This document shows positions 37,894-45,948 of a stretch of 64,000 bases of DNA, in pieces (position 1 is the first letter of the stretch; each line of letters opens with the position of its first letter). The DNA lies in assembly GCF_000730165.1 (NCBI RefSeq), contig NZ_CP022110.1, positions 1,743,501-1,807,500 on the forward strand, read 5' to 3'. A program made the position numbers and the translations under genes. The DNA is from Nitrospirillum viridazoti CBAmc. Lineage in GTDB: Bacteria > Pseudomonadota > Alphaproteobacteria > Azospirillales > Azospirillaceae. The notes under the pieces are model-generated. The model made no database searches. It was not told the origin of the DNA and worked only from the letters and a program-made list of their open reading frames with translations.

Positions 37894-39016
37894 GATCACC
37901 CTCATAATAAGCAAGACCATAGTTTTTGGCAGCCTCAACATTCGCTATCCTATTGGCTGTATCACTAGGATATCCAAGCTCATCCATCAAATATTTTACT
38001 CTGTCATCTTGATATTTTATCACATTTTCATAACTATCAGATCGGCGCGTCTGTTTTGTTTTTAGGAACATGAACTGTTTGTCGCCACTTTGAACAAGGG
38101 AGAAATTGATCGGGTTGTCGAGAAGAACCTGCGTATCGCCGCCGCTGAATGATACCCCCACCCTTCCATCGTCATACGGGTGGGTATGGGTTGTTCCGAG
38201 AAGGCTGTAATGTGTCGGGTCCTTGACCTGAAGGTCCGGCCTGAAATCCCGACAAGTGACACCCTTCCCGTCCTTGTTCTGAAATTCCAGTGCTCCATCT
38301 TGCCGGGCCACCACAGTGGCGCCGTGCTCCCTGACCTTTTCGCCTGTTTCTAAACACCGCGGCGCATTTGGCTGTGACAGAGGCGCCAAGCTTTCCTGCC
38401 AAAGCGAATTGTTCGCCTGCTCAATGTCATCGGCGAATCTGAACACCGGCGGGGCGTGATACGGGTTCGCTGGAATGGCGAAATCGGACGCAGTCGAAAC
38501 AGGCGGAAGCGCCTGTGCTTTGGGAATGTCCGCGTCCCTCTTCTTCGGCTTGGTTGCCGCTTCCCGCCCGCTCGACGCGGCTGGCTTTGCCTCGACCGGC
38601 CCACCCGCCTCCCGCTCCCCACCCTCGCCGTCCGCCCAGCGCCCATGCCAGTCGCGGGGTTGGTCGGGGCTGTACTTCGCCAGATTGTCATTGGCCCGGG
38701 CAAGGCGAACGGCGGCATCCCAGTCCAGTTCCGGCAGGCGCAAGTGCACCGCACGGATCATGGCCTGAACCAGGTCGCCCCGGTTCAGCGCGTCGGCGAT
38801 CTTAACCAAACTGGGCAGCACGGCGGCGTGCGGCCCGATGCCGGCATAGGCACGCTTCAGGAGAACCGACACCTCCGCCACCGGGCGGGCCTGGAAGCCG
38901 CCGGCGCCCTTGGCCAGCAGGGGAACACCGGCCAGGGCGAGACCTTCCGCCGTGCAACTGACGCCCAGGCCACCCGGGCCGTTGCTCAGGCGGTACCGAC
39001 GTTGCCAACCATCCAT
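37856..39016 (-). CDS. Modular toxin-like protein 1: shared N-module plus JAB/MPN-like C-terminus
   Basis: This 386-residue protein has no signal peptide. Residues 1-122 (MDGWQRRYRLSNGPGG to QPRD) match the protein at 41906-42829 at about 107 of 122 positions by my count. A PRDWHGRWADG linker and a low-complexity K/A/E region (about 123-170) follow. The C-terminal part holds HTHP (277-280) and SGGD (291-294), an arrangement like the JAMM zinc site HxHP...SxxD of JAB/MPN peptidases and DUF4329. ATG at 39016 is preceded by GGGAG and a LexA-box promoter. The toxin role is inferred; a phage-derived structural protein is an alternative. Confidence 0.65.
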   Translation of the reverse strand: MDGWQRRYRLSNGPGGLGVSCTAEGLALAGVPLLAKGAGGFQARPVAEVSVLLKRAYAGIGPHAAVLPSLVKIADALNRGDLVQAMIRAVHLRLPELDWDAAVRLARANDNLAKYSPDQPRDWHGRWADGEGGEREAGGPVEAKPAASSGREAATKPKKRDADIPKAQALPPVSTASDFAIPANPYHAPPVFRFADDIEQANNSLWQESLAPLSQPNAPRCLETGEKVREHGATVVARQDGALEFQNKDGKGVTCRDFRPDLQVKDPTHYSLLGTTHTHPYDDGRVGVSFSGGDTQVLLDNPINFSLVQSGDKQFMFLKTKQTRRSDSYENVIKYQDDRVKYLMDELGYPSDTANRIANVEAAKNYGLAYYEGDHGVLRRIYPEVR

Positions 39017-39072
39017 GCTCGCTCTCCCGGTTGATGGAAAAGCATCGTATGTTCCTATTTTGTTCATGTCAA
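38651..39072 (-). repeat. Direct repeat copy 1: promoter plus N-module
   Basis: This 422-base segment (promoter, leader and first 122 codons) has a collinear, same-orientation counterpart at 42464-42885. Both copies have identical spacing from -35 to ATG and high similarity in the coding part. Confidence 0.75.
39044..39072 (-). promoter_or_regulatory. Promoter with LexA-type box for modular toxin 1
   Basis: On the minus strand, TTGACA (39067-39072) and TACGAT (39044-39049) are separated by 17 bases. Inside the spacer lies GAAC-N7-GAAC (39051-39065; read as GTTC-N7-GTTC on the plus strand), the consensus form of the alphaproteobacterial LexA box. LexA bound here would block RNA polymerase, so induction by DNA damage is predicted. 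Confidence 0.7.
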
Positions 39073-39106
39073 CCAATGCGCGAGCGGACCGGAGAAAAAC
39101 CGCCCG

Positions 39107-39975
39107 TCACGCCGCCGGTGGCAGCGCTATCTCCGCAGCCGCTTTGGCACGGATGGCATCGGACATTTCCGTCAGGAAGCGGCGGTCGCGCGCCTTCCTT
39201 TCCAGGATGACGAACTCCAGGGCGCCCAGGGACGGCAGGCGGGGATCGGGCGCACAGGCCTGCACGCCGGCCGGCAGCAAGCGGCTGGAATGGGCCATCA
39301 TGCCCACCCCCATGGACGTGGCCGCCGCCAGGCCGTTCAAGTCGCCGCTGGTGCAGGCGATGCGCCAGGGCACGGCCGACCGCTCCAGCGCCGTCAGGGC
39401 CATGAAACGGGTGATGCTGGGCGGCGGGTACAGCACCAGTTGCGCCTCGTCATGGCGGAACACCGGCGCCGCCGTGGCCGAGGCCCACACCACCTGGTCG
39501 CGGAACACCAGTTCCCCCCGATCACCGTCCGGCCAGCGCTTGCACAGCACCATGTCCAGGGCGCCGTCGTCGAACATCTCCGTCAGCGTGCGGCTGAGGG
39601 CGATGGTGAAGTCCAAATCCACCTCGGGATGGCCGGCCATGAAGCAGCGGATGATGTCGCGCACCCAGCCATGGCCAGATCCTCGCAGGCGCCGAAACGG
39701 AACAGCTGGCGCTTGGTCGACTGGGTGAAATGGCGCCTCGCCCGCTCGTTCACCTCCAGGATGGAACGGGCGAACTCCAGCATGGCGCGGCCATGCTCGG
39801 TCAGGGCGTTGGAATGGGTGTCGCGCTGGAACAGGCGCTGGCCGGCGAACTGCTCCAGCCGCTTCACATGCTCACTGACGCTGGATTGCAACAGGCCCAG
39901 CTGGCGCCCCGCCTCCGAAAAGCTCTTCACCTCCGTGATTGCGACAAATGTACGCAGGTGAAGGGGGTCCAGCAT
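39107..39975 (-). pseudogene. Frameshifted LysR-family regulator
   Basis: The first part (39975 downwards) encodes a LysR winged helix (LRTFVAITEVKSFSEAGRQL) and runs to FGACEDLAMAG. The remainder of the effector domain (WVRDIIRCFMAGHPEVDLDF onward to 39107) is in another frame, so one base has been gained or lost near 39665-39680. Both parts read as good LysR sequence. It is divergent from the oxalate-decarboxylase-like gene and may once have regulated it. A sequencing error is the main alternative. Confidence 0.75.
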
Positions 39976-40111
39976 GGCGCCTCATCGGGATTTTCGATCA
40001 CCGTTATCTAATCATCAGAATTCCGATTTACCAATCCCAAGTCAATAGTGAGGTCACGAATACAAATCATCGCGCGGCGAATACCGGGCGTATGGTAACG
40101 GGAGGATATTG

Positions 40112-41302
40112 ATGTCTACGAACCGGCGCGGTTTTCTGGGCGCCGCGGCCCTGGGCGCCAGCGGCATGGTGACGTTCCGCAGCGTGGCGGAGGCGGCGGA
40201 CAAATTCATGGCCAAACCCGGCGACGGCGGCTTCGGCCGCAACGCCGTGCCCCTGCCCCCCGGCGACACCGTGGCCTACCACGACCCGCAGGACGTGGGC
40301 GCCATGCCCGACTTCAAGTTCTCGCTGGACGGCAACAAGCCCAAGGTGACGACAGGCGGCTGGGCCAAAGAGGCCACCGTCCACCAGTTCCCCATATCCA
40401 AGGGCATCGCCGGCGTGCACATGTTCCTGCAGCCCGGCGCCTCGCGCGAGTTGCACTGGCACGCCATCGCGGCGGAATGGGCCTTCGTCATCGAGGGCCG
40501 CTGCCAGACGGTGGTGATCGATCCCTCCGGCGCCAGCGAGATCAACAATTTCGAGCCGGGCGACCTGTGGTACTTCGCCAAGGGTCACGGCCATTCCATC
40601 CAGTGCATCGGCGACAAGCCCTGCCACTTCATCCTGTCCTTCGACAACGGCGCCTTTTCCGAGCACGGCACCTTTTCCATCACCGACTGGGTGGACGTGA
40701 CGCCGAAGGAAATGCTGGCCCTGAATTTCGGCCTGCCCAAGGACGTGTTCGACGCCTTCCCCAAGGGCGAGACCTACATCCAGTCCGGCCCCATCCTGCA
40801 CGCGGCCGATGCGTTGGAGGCCCCCTGGCCCAAGGAATCCACCCACAAGTTCCGCCTGTTGAAGGACCCCAAGGCGGCGCGCGACTTCGACGGCGGCACC
40901 TTCCGCCTGGCTACGGTGGATGAGTTCCCCGCCTCCCACACCATGTCGGGCGGCTACATGACCCTGAAGCCCGGCGGCATCCGCAAGCTGCACTGGAACG
41001 TGAACGCCAACGAATGGCACTACTACCTGCGCGGCAAGGCCCAGGTGGCCCTGTTCGGCTCCGGCGGGCGCGGCAAGGTGGCGGAGTTCGGCCCCGGCGA
41101 CGTCGCCTACATCCCCATGGGCTTCGGTCACGCCATCCAGAACGTGGGCACCGAGGACGTGGAGATGATCCAGACCTGGGACAACGGCAAGTTCGAGGAG
41201 ATCGACTTGGACAAATGGGTCCAGTCCAGCCCGCGCTACCTGCTGTCCAACAACTTCACCGGCGTGCCGGACAAGACGCTGAGCCGCATGAAGCAGACCT
41301 GA
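40112..41302 (+). CDS. Tat-exported bicupin, oxalate decarboxylase family
   Basis: The 396-residue protein has a Tat signal (NRRGFLGAAALGASG) and two cupin domains. Domain 1 has a complete metal site (H115, H117, E122, H161) and a lid with S183-E184, the glutamate typical of decarboxylases rather than oxidases. Domain 2 has H294-W-N296 and E301, H340: one expected histidine is replaced by asparagine. OxdC converts oxalate to formate and CO2. GGGAGG lies eight bases before the ATG at 40112. It is divergent from the broken LysR gene. Confidence 0.83.
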   Translation: MSTNRRGFLGAAALGASGMVTFRSVAEAADKFMAKPGDGGFGRNAVPLPPGDTVAYHDPQDVGAMPDFKFSLDGNKPKVTTGGWAKEATVHQFPISKGIAGVHMFLQPGASRELHWHAIAAEWAFVIEGRCQTVVIDPSGASEINNFEPGDLWYFAKGHGHSIQCIGDKPCHFILSFDNGAFSEHGTFSITDWVDVTPKEMLALNFGLPKDVFDAFPKGETYIQSGPILHAADALEAPWPKESTHKFRLLKDPKAARDFDGGTFRLATVDEFPASHTMSGGYMTLKPGGIRKLHWNVNANEWHYYLRGKAQVALFGSGGRGKVAEFGPGDVAYIPMGFGHAIQNVGTEDVEMIQTWDNGKFEEIDLDKWVQSSPRYLLSNNFTGVPDKTLSRMKQT

Positions 41303-41323
41303 GTATTACGGGTGTCATCTGAC

Positions 41324-41365
41324 GACGAAGGGTGGGGCGGTTCCGGCGGGGCCGCCCCATTCGTC
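41324..41365 (+). terminator. Hairpin terminator after the bicupin gene
   Basis: GACGAA (41324-41329) pairs with TTCGTC (41360-41365) and TGGGGCGG pairs with CCGCCCCA inside it, with a small bulge. The stem lies 21 bases after the stop. There is no T-run, so the strength is uncertain. Confidence 0.45.
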
Positions 41366-41460
41366 GCCAGAGATTAATGGCACCGCACATGAACTATTCA
41401 CAATTCTTCCGGAGGAGAAGTGGTGCTGTAAATTAATAATACCGCCATTTGATTTTACTA

Positions 41461-41883
41461 TTAAAATCTTTCCCAATATGTCTTTCCCTTTTTTAGTTTG
41501 AACTCCTCCTCTCCATATCCACCGCCCTTCTTCTTATAACGCCATTTTCCGATATAGCTTTTTCCATTCAAGATGCCAGAATATGTGCCAGCGCCATCCT
41601 CACCCTCAGGTATTTCGAACTCCAGGCGCTTCCCGTCGAATTTCGCAGGAACGACGATTGGCGGCGATGGCATCTCAGTGGTTGATTGAAATACCACCAT
41701 ATCCCCATCTGTGGATATTACGTACCAGATCTCAAATCCCGAAAGATCTCCACCTTCAGCGAGTTTTTGAATATTACTGTATATACCTAGAGCATGCAGA
41801 TGCTTCTCACTACTAGCGAACGCAGCGCATGGCACTAGGAAAATAAATAATAAAGCCTGGAAACAGATTCTCAATTTTATCAT
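41461..41883 (-). CDS. Small exported protein; candidate immunity protein of module 2
   Basis: I recognise no family. The 140-residue protein has a clear signal peptide (MIKLRIC, hydrophobic FQALLFIFLVPCAAF, cleavage near AFA-SS) and a beta-rich, charged mature part ending KLKKGKTYWERF. It starts 22 bases after the M15-like modular gene on the same strand. The DNA is distinctly AT-rich compared with the genome. A periplasmic product beside a peptidoglycan-peptidase-like toxin is what a matching immunity protein would look like; this is inference. Confidence 0.65.
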   Translation of the reverse strand: MIKLRICFQALLFIFLVPCAAFASSEKHLHALGIYSNIQKLAEGGDLSGFEIWYVISTDGDMVVFQSTTEMPSPPIVVPAKFDGKRLEFEIPEGEDGAGTYSGILNGKSYIGKWRYKKKGGGYGEEEFKLKKGKTYWERF

Positions 41884-41905
41884 AAACCCCTCCAGTAAAT
41901 TCTAA

Positions 41906-42829
41906 TTATTGACATCCAACACTAATGTGAATGTGATTGGAATGCTCCCGTACCAAATCGGGATGTTGGGGGGATATTTCCACAAATTCACCTTTGGAAG
42001 AACGAGCATAAATACCAGGGGGGCCAAAGGAATTGTATACATGGTCAAATTCCATGGCGTAACTCTGGATTCTCTCAACCAAGCCCGATATGGATGGATC
42101 TCCAACATGAACACCATTAATATAATTGATATCAATGGCGTTTCCAAAAGTATGGGGGTCTGTGGATTTATGCCCGCCTGTTGTTGACGATACCCTGATT
42201 GACTCAACTCCAGGAATAGAGCCAAGGGAATTAATAACAGAAGCGAGCCTCGGATCAATAGGCTGATCGATATTCCTATTGTCGAAGTCTATTTTCAGTC
42301 GTAAAGAATTTTGAGCAAGATGCTCCAAGCCGTTACCGCAATTCACCTTTCCTCGACGAGCATCCTCTTTGGCGTCCTTCGCTTCCTGCCTTCCCGATGC
42401 GGCTGACGGCTTTGCCGTCGCCTTCGTCCCTTGGCCACTGCTGTCCGTAAAGCGCCCATCCTCATCGCGCGGCTGGTCGGGGCTGTACTTCGCCAGATTA
42501 TCGTTGGCCCGCGCCAGGCGGACAGCAGCGTCCCAATCCAATTCGGGCAGGCGCAAATGCACGGCGCGGATCATGGCCTGGGCCAAGTCGCCCCGGTTCA
42601 ACGCGGCGGCGATCTTGGTGAGGCCGGGCGGGATGGCGGCACCCGGCTCCGCGCCAACGTAGGCGCGCTTCAACAATACCGCCACCTCGGCCGCCGGCCG
42701 GGCCTGGAAGCCGCCGGGGCCCTTGGCCAACAGGGGCACACCGGCCAGGGCCGAGCCCTCCACCGTGCAACTGACGCCCAGGCCGCCGGGGCCGTTGCTC
42801 AGGCGATACCGACGCTGCCAACCATCCAT
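41906..42829 (-). CDS. Modular toxin-like protein 2: shared N-module plus M15 peptidase-like C-terminus
   Basis: The 307-residue protein shares residues 1-122 with modular protein 1 and has a PRDEDGRFTDS linker. Its C-terminal domain (about 165-307) matches the zinc D,D-peptidase (M15/VanY-like) pattern: GGHKSTDPHTFGNAIDI gives H226 and D233 as ligands at the usual spacing, and HSNHIHI (296-302) gives the last histidine. Such enzymes cut peptidoglycan stem peptides. There is no signal peptide. The C-terminal part is AT-rich while the N-module is GC-rich. A LexA-box promoter precedes it. The toxin role is inferred. Confidence 0.7.
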   Translation of the reverse strand: MDGWQRRYRLSNGPGGLGVSCTVEGSALAGVPLLAKGPGGFQARPAAEVAVLLKRAYVGAEPGAAIPPGLTKIAAALNRGDLAQAMIRAVHLRLPELDWDAAVRLARANDNLAKYSPDQPRDEDGRFTDSSGQGTKATAKPSAASGRQEAKDAKEDARRGKVNCGNGLEHLAQNSLRLKIDFDNRNIDQPIDPRLASVINSLGSIPGVESIRVSSTTGGHKSTDPHTFGNAIDINYINGVHVGDPSISGLVERIQSYAMEFDHVYNSFGPPGIYARSSKGEFVEISPQHPDLVREHSNHIHISVGCQ

Positions 42830-42885
42830 GCTCGCTCTCCCTGTTGCTGGAAGAGCAGCCTATGTTCTGTTTTTGTTCTTGTCAA
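42464..42885 (-). repeat. Direct repeat copy 2: promoter plus N-module
   Basis: This is the counterpart of 38651-39072: same length (422 bases), same orientation, about 3.8 kb apart. The similarity ends just after the PRD linker, where the two proteins become unrelated. Confidence 0.75.
42857..42885 (-). promoter_or_regulatory. Promoter with LexA-type box for modular toxin 2
   Basis: On the minus strand, TTGACA (42880-42885) and TAGGCT (42857-42862) are 17 bases apart. GAAC-N7-GAAC (42864-42878) lies in the spacer at the same place as in the promoter of modular gene 1. The layout predicts LexA repression and SOS induction. Confidence 0.7.
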
Positions 42886-42962
42886 TCTAAAGGAGAAGGA
42901 GGCGGCTGTTCTCGCGTGTCGCCCCTCCCCTCCTCCCGACGTTCCCCGCCCTGGAGCCGGGC

Positions 42963-44018
42963 TTATTTGCCCGCCGCGAACAGGTTCAAACCCAGCGCCT
43001 CGGCGATGGATTGCGCGGCCAGCTGGCCGCGCACGCTGTTGCCGGCGGCGTCCAGGCGGGAGGAATAGATTCCAATGGCCAGCTTGCCGGGCGCCACTGC
43101 CAAAATGCCGCCGCCCACGCCACTCTTGCCCGGCAGGCCCACCTTGAACAGCCACTCGCCCGAGGTGTTGTAGAGGCCGGCGGTGGCCATCACGGCCAGC
43201 ACGCGGGCGCTGGTGGCCGGATCGACCACCGCCTTATGGCTCACCGGGTTGGTGCCGCCGTTGGCCAGCGTGGCGCCCATGGTGGCCAGATCCACGGCGC
43301 TGACGTTGTAGGAGCATTCGCGGGTGTAGAGGTCCACCGTCACGGCCGGGTCGCCATAGAGATGGTCATAGCTTTGCAGCAGCAGGGCGATGGCCTGGTT
43401 GTGCTGGTTGCCCGCCATTTCCGACTGGTAGACGTCCTGGTTCAGGGCCAGCGTCCGCCCGGCGAAGGCGGAGGCCGTATCCAGCACCGTCTTCCAGCGG
43501 GCGTTCAGATCGGCGCCGGGCACCAGGCTGGCGGCGGCGATGGCGCCGGCGTTGACCAGGGGATTGCCGGCCGGCGGGCTGCCCGTCAGCTTGTCGTTGT
43601 TCAGCTCGATGGCCAGGACGGAGTTGAAGGGCTGGCCCGTGGCGTTCACGCCGATCTTGGCCATCACCGCGTCCGGCCCCTGGTCCTTCAGCACGCGGGC
43701 CAGCGTGAAGACCTTGGCGATCGACTCCACGGGGAACTCCTGTCCCGCGTCGCCGGCCTTGAACACCCGGCCGTCCGCCGTGACCACGGCGATGCCGAAC
43801 AGCTTGGGATCGGCCTTGGCGAGATAGGGGATGTAGCTGGCGTTTTCCCCCTCCATCACGCCCTTGAACTTGGCGTAGGCCTGGTCCACGGCCTGCTGGA
43901 TGGCCTGGTCGCCGGGCGGCGCCTCGCGCGCCGGCGCGGCGCCGGCGCTCAGCAAGGTCAGCGACAGCGCAATGGCGGCGCCCCAGGCGCGCGCCCGCTG
44001 GGTCAAACCGGACTTCAT
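42963..44018 (-). CDS. Glutaminase, exported
   Basis: The serine-dependent beta-lactamase-related glutaminase hydrolyses glutamine to glutamate and ammonia. The 351-residue product has a signal peptide (RARAWGAAIALSLTLLSAG, cleavage near PAREA). SxxK is in FPVESIAKVFTL, and GNPLVNAGAIAA and GKSGVGGGILAV are conserved blocks. Cytoplasmic GlsA proteins are shorter at the N-terminus, so this copy is periplasmic. I chose ATG at 44018, which gives the signal peptide; the frame is open far upstream without meaning. Confidence 0.9.
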   Translation of the reverse strand: MKSGLTQRARAWGAAIALSLTLLSAGAAPAREAPPGDQAIQQAVDQAYAKFKGVMEGENASYIPYLAKADPKLFGIAVVTADGRVFKAGDAGQEFPVESIAKVFTLARVLKDQGPDAVMAKIGVNATGQPFNSVLAIELNNDKLTGSPPAGNPLVNAGAIAAASLVPGADLNARWKTVLDTASAFAGRTLALNQDVYQSEMAGNQHNQAIALLLQSYDHLYGDPAVTVDLYTRECSYNVSAVDLATMGATLANGGTNPVSHKAVVDPATSARVLAVMATAGLYNTSGEWLFKVGLPGKSGVGGGILAVAPGKLAIGIYSSRLDAAGNSVRGQLAAQSIAEALGLNLFAAGK

Positions 44019-44244
44019 CAAATAATCCCCCTCGTTCAGGCTGGCCGGCGTGCCGGCGCCGGTGTTTGGCGTCACTGTAGCGGGGCCGCCCGTCCGCCAA
44101 GAAGCCTTAATCGTGGCCACATGATCTTGGCCGCATGCTGGCATCCGCCCTTCCCCCTGGCCCTCCCGGCGGCTAGAACGGTGGTGGAATGACGCGTACT
44201 TCCGGGTGGCGCTGGGCGGTTGGTGTATCAGGAGGGTCGTTGGG

Positions 44245-45948
44245 TTGATCGTCGGCATCGATTTGGGCACCACCAATTCCGCGGTGGCCGTCTGGCGGGA
44301 TGGCAAGGCGGAACTGATCCCCAACAGCCTGGGCCACCGGCTGACGCCCTCCGCCGTCAGCCTGGATGACCAGGGCACGGTGCTGGTGGGCCTGCCGGCA
44401 CGCGAGCGCCAAGCCACCCACCCCACCCTGACCGCCACCGCCTTCAAGCGCCTGATGGGCTCGCAGCGCGTCACCCGCCTGGGCAAGCGCGATTTCCTGC
44501 CGGAGGAACTGTCGGCCCTGGTGCTGAAGGTCCTGAAGGCCGACGCGGAGGCTTATTTGGGACAGCCGGTGACCGAGGCCGTCATCACCGTGCCCGCCTA
44601 TTTCAACGACAAGCAACGCAAGGCCACCCGCCGTGCCGGCGAGCTGGCCGGCCTGAAGGTGGAGCGGCTGCTGAACGAGCCCACGGCGGCGGCGCTGGCC
44701 TACGGCATCCACCAGCTGGAGGCGGAGACGCAGTTCCTGGTCTTCGACCTGGGCGGCGGCACCTTCGACGTGTCCATCCTGGAGATCTTCGAGGGCGTGA
44801 TCGAGGTACGCGCCACCAGCGGCGACAACCGCCTGGGCGGCGAGGACTTCAACGAGCTGATCGTGGACGACTTGCGCCAGCGCTACGCCGCCGACTGGGG
44901 CCGTGACACGCGCGACAGCGACGCCCTGTACCAGCGCCTGCGCGCCGCTGCCGAACGCGCCCGCCGCGCCTTGAGCGAGCAGGCGGCGACGCCGGTGCGC
45001 GTGGTGTGGAAGGACAAGACCTATGAGTATGAGCTGACGGCGGAGGCCTTCGAGGCCAAGGCCGAAGGCCTGCTGAACCGCCTGCGCGAGCCGGTGCTGC
45101 GCGCCCTGCGCGACGGCCAACTGGAGGCGCGGTCGCTGCGCGAGATCGTTCTGGTGGGCGGGGCCACCCGCATGCCGGCGGTGCGCCGCGCCGTCACCCG
45201 CATGTTCGGCCGTTTCCCAGCCCATTCCGTGCACCCGGACGAGGCGGTGGCACTGGGCGCCGCCGTCCAGGCCGGGCTGAAAGGCCGCGACGCCGCCCTG
45301 AACGAGGTGGTCATCACCGACGTCTGCCCCTATTCCCTGGGGGTGGACGTGGCGGAGCGCAACCCCGACGGCAGCCTGCGCACGGGCATCTTCTCCCCCA
45401 TCCTGGAGCGCAACACCGTCATCCCCGCCAGCCGGGTCAGCAGCTTCCACACCCTGCAGGCCAACCAGAAGGCGGTGACCTTCACCATCTACCAGGGGGA
45501 GTCGCGCGACGTGCAGGACAATGTCGCCCTGGGCCAGGTCAGCATCCCCGTGCCGCCCCGGCCGGCCGGGGCCGTCAAGGTGGACTGCCGCTTCACCTAT
45601 GATATCAACGGCCTGCTGGAAGTGGATGTCCATGTGCCGGAAACGGGGGAGCAGCGCAATCTGGTCATCACCGACGAGGAGGCGGCCAAGCCGGATGACC
45701 TGGAGGCCCGGCGCCAGGCGCTGGCGGCCCTGAAGGTCCACCCGCGGGATACCGAGGCCAACCGCGCCGTGCTGGCCCGCGCCAACCGCTGCTATGAGGA
45801 CTTCCTGGGCGACAAGCGCGCCTATGTCGCCCACCTGCTGGCCCAGTTCGAAGGCATCCTGGAGGGCCAGGAGCCCCGCGCCATCGAGGCCGCCCGCCAG
45901 TCCCTGAGCGAGGCGCTGGACCAGCTGGAAGGCGAGACCTACCTGTGA
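44245..45948 (+). CDS. hscC: Hsp70-family chaperone, HscC-like
   Basis: The 567-residue protein is shorter than DnaK and resembles HscC. Its ATPase domain shows IVGIDLGTTNSAVAVW, VITVPAYFNDKQRKATRRAG, LVFDLGGGTFDVSILEI and LVGGATRMPAVRRAV. The substrate-binding domain follows from about residue 375 and the lid is reduced. I placed the start at TTG 44245, preceded by GGAGG; an in-frame GTG at 44206 is the alternative. The stop overlaps the start of a J-domain gene (GTGA), the same pairing as hscC with djlC/djlB in E. coli. Confidence 0.88.
   Translation: MIVGIDLGTTNSAVAVWRDGKAELIPNSLGHRLTPSAVSLDDQGTVLVGLPARERQATHPTLTATAFKRLMGSQRVTRLGKRDFLPEELSALVLKVLKADAEAYLGQPVTEAVITVPAYFNDKQRKATRRAGELAGLKVERLLNEPTAAALAYGIHQLEAETQFLVFDLGGGTFDVSILEIFEGVIEVRATSGDNRLGGEDFNELIVDDLRQRYAADWGRDTRDSDALYQRLRAAAERARRALSEQAATPVRVVWKDKTYEYELTAEAFEAKAEGLLNRLREPVLRALRDGQLEARSLREIVLVGGATRMPAVRRAVTRMFGRFPAHSVHPDEAVALGAAVQAGLKGRDAALNEVVITDVCPYSLGVDVAERNPDGSLRTGIFSPILERNTVIPASRVSSFHTLQANQKAVTFTIYQGESRDVQDNVALGQVSIPVPPRPAGAVKVDCRFTYDINGLLEVDVHVPETGEQRNLVITDEEAAKPDDLEARRQALAALKVHPRDTEANRAVLARANRCYEDFLGDKRAYVAHLLAQFEGILEGQEPRAIEAARQSLSEALDQLEGETYL

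Noticed and set aside
37420-42885. The modular genes as prophage lysis genes
   Set aside because: No phage structural, holin or packaging genes are nearby, and the duplicated N-module with distinct exported neighbours fits a toxin/immunity arrangement better. It is not excluded.
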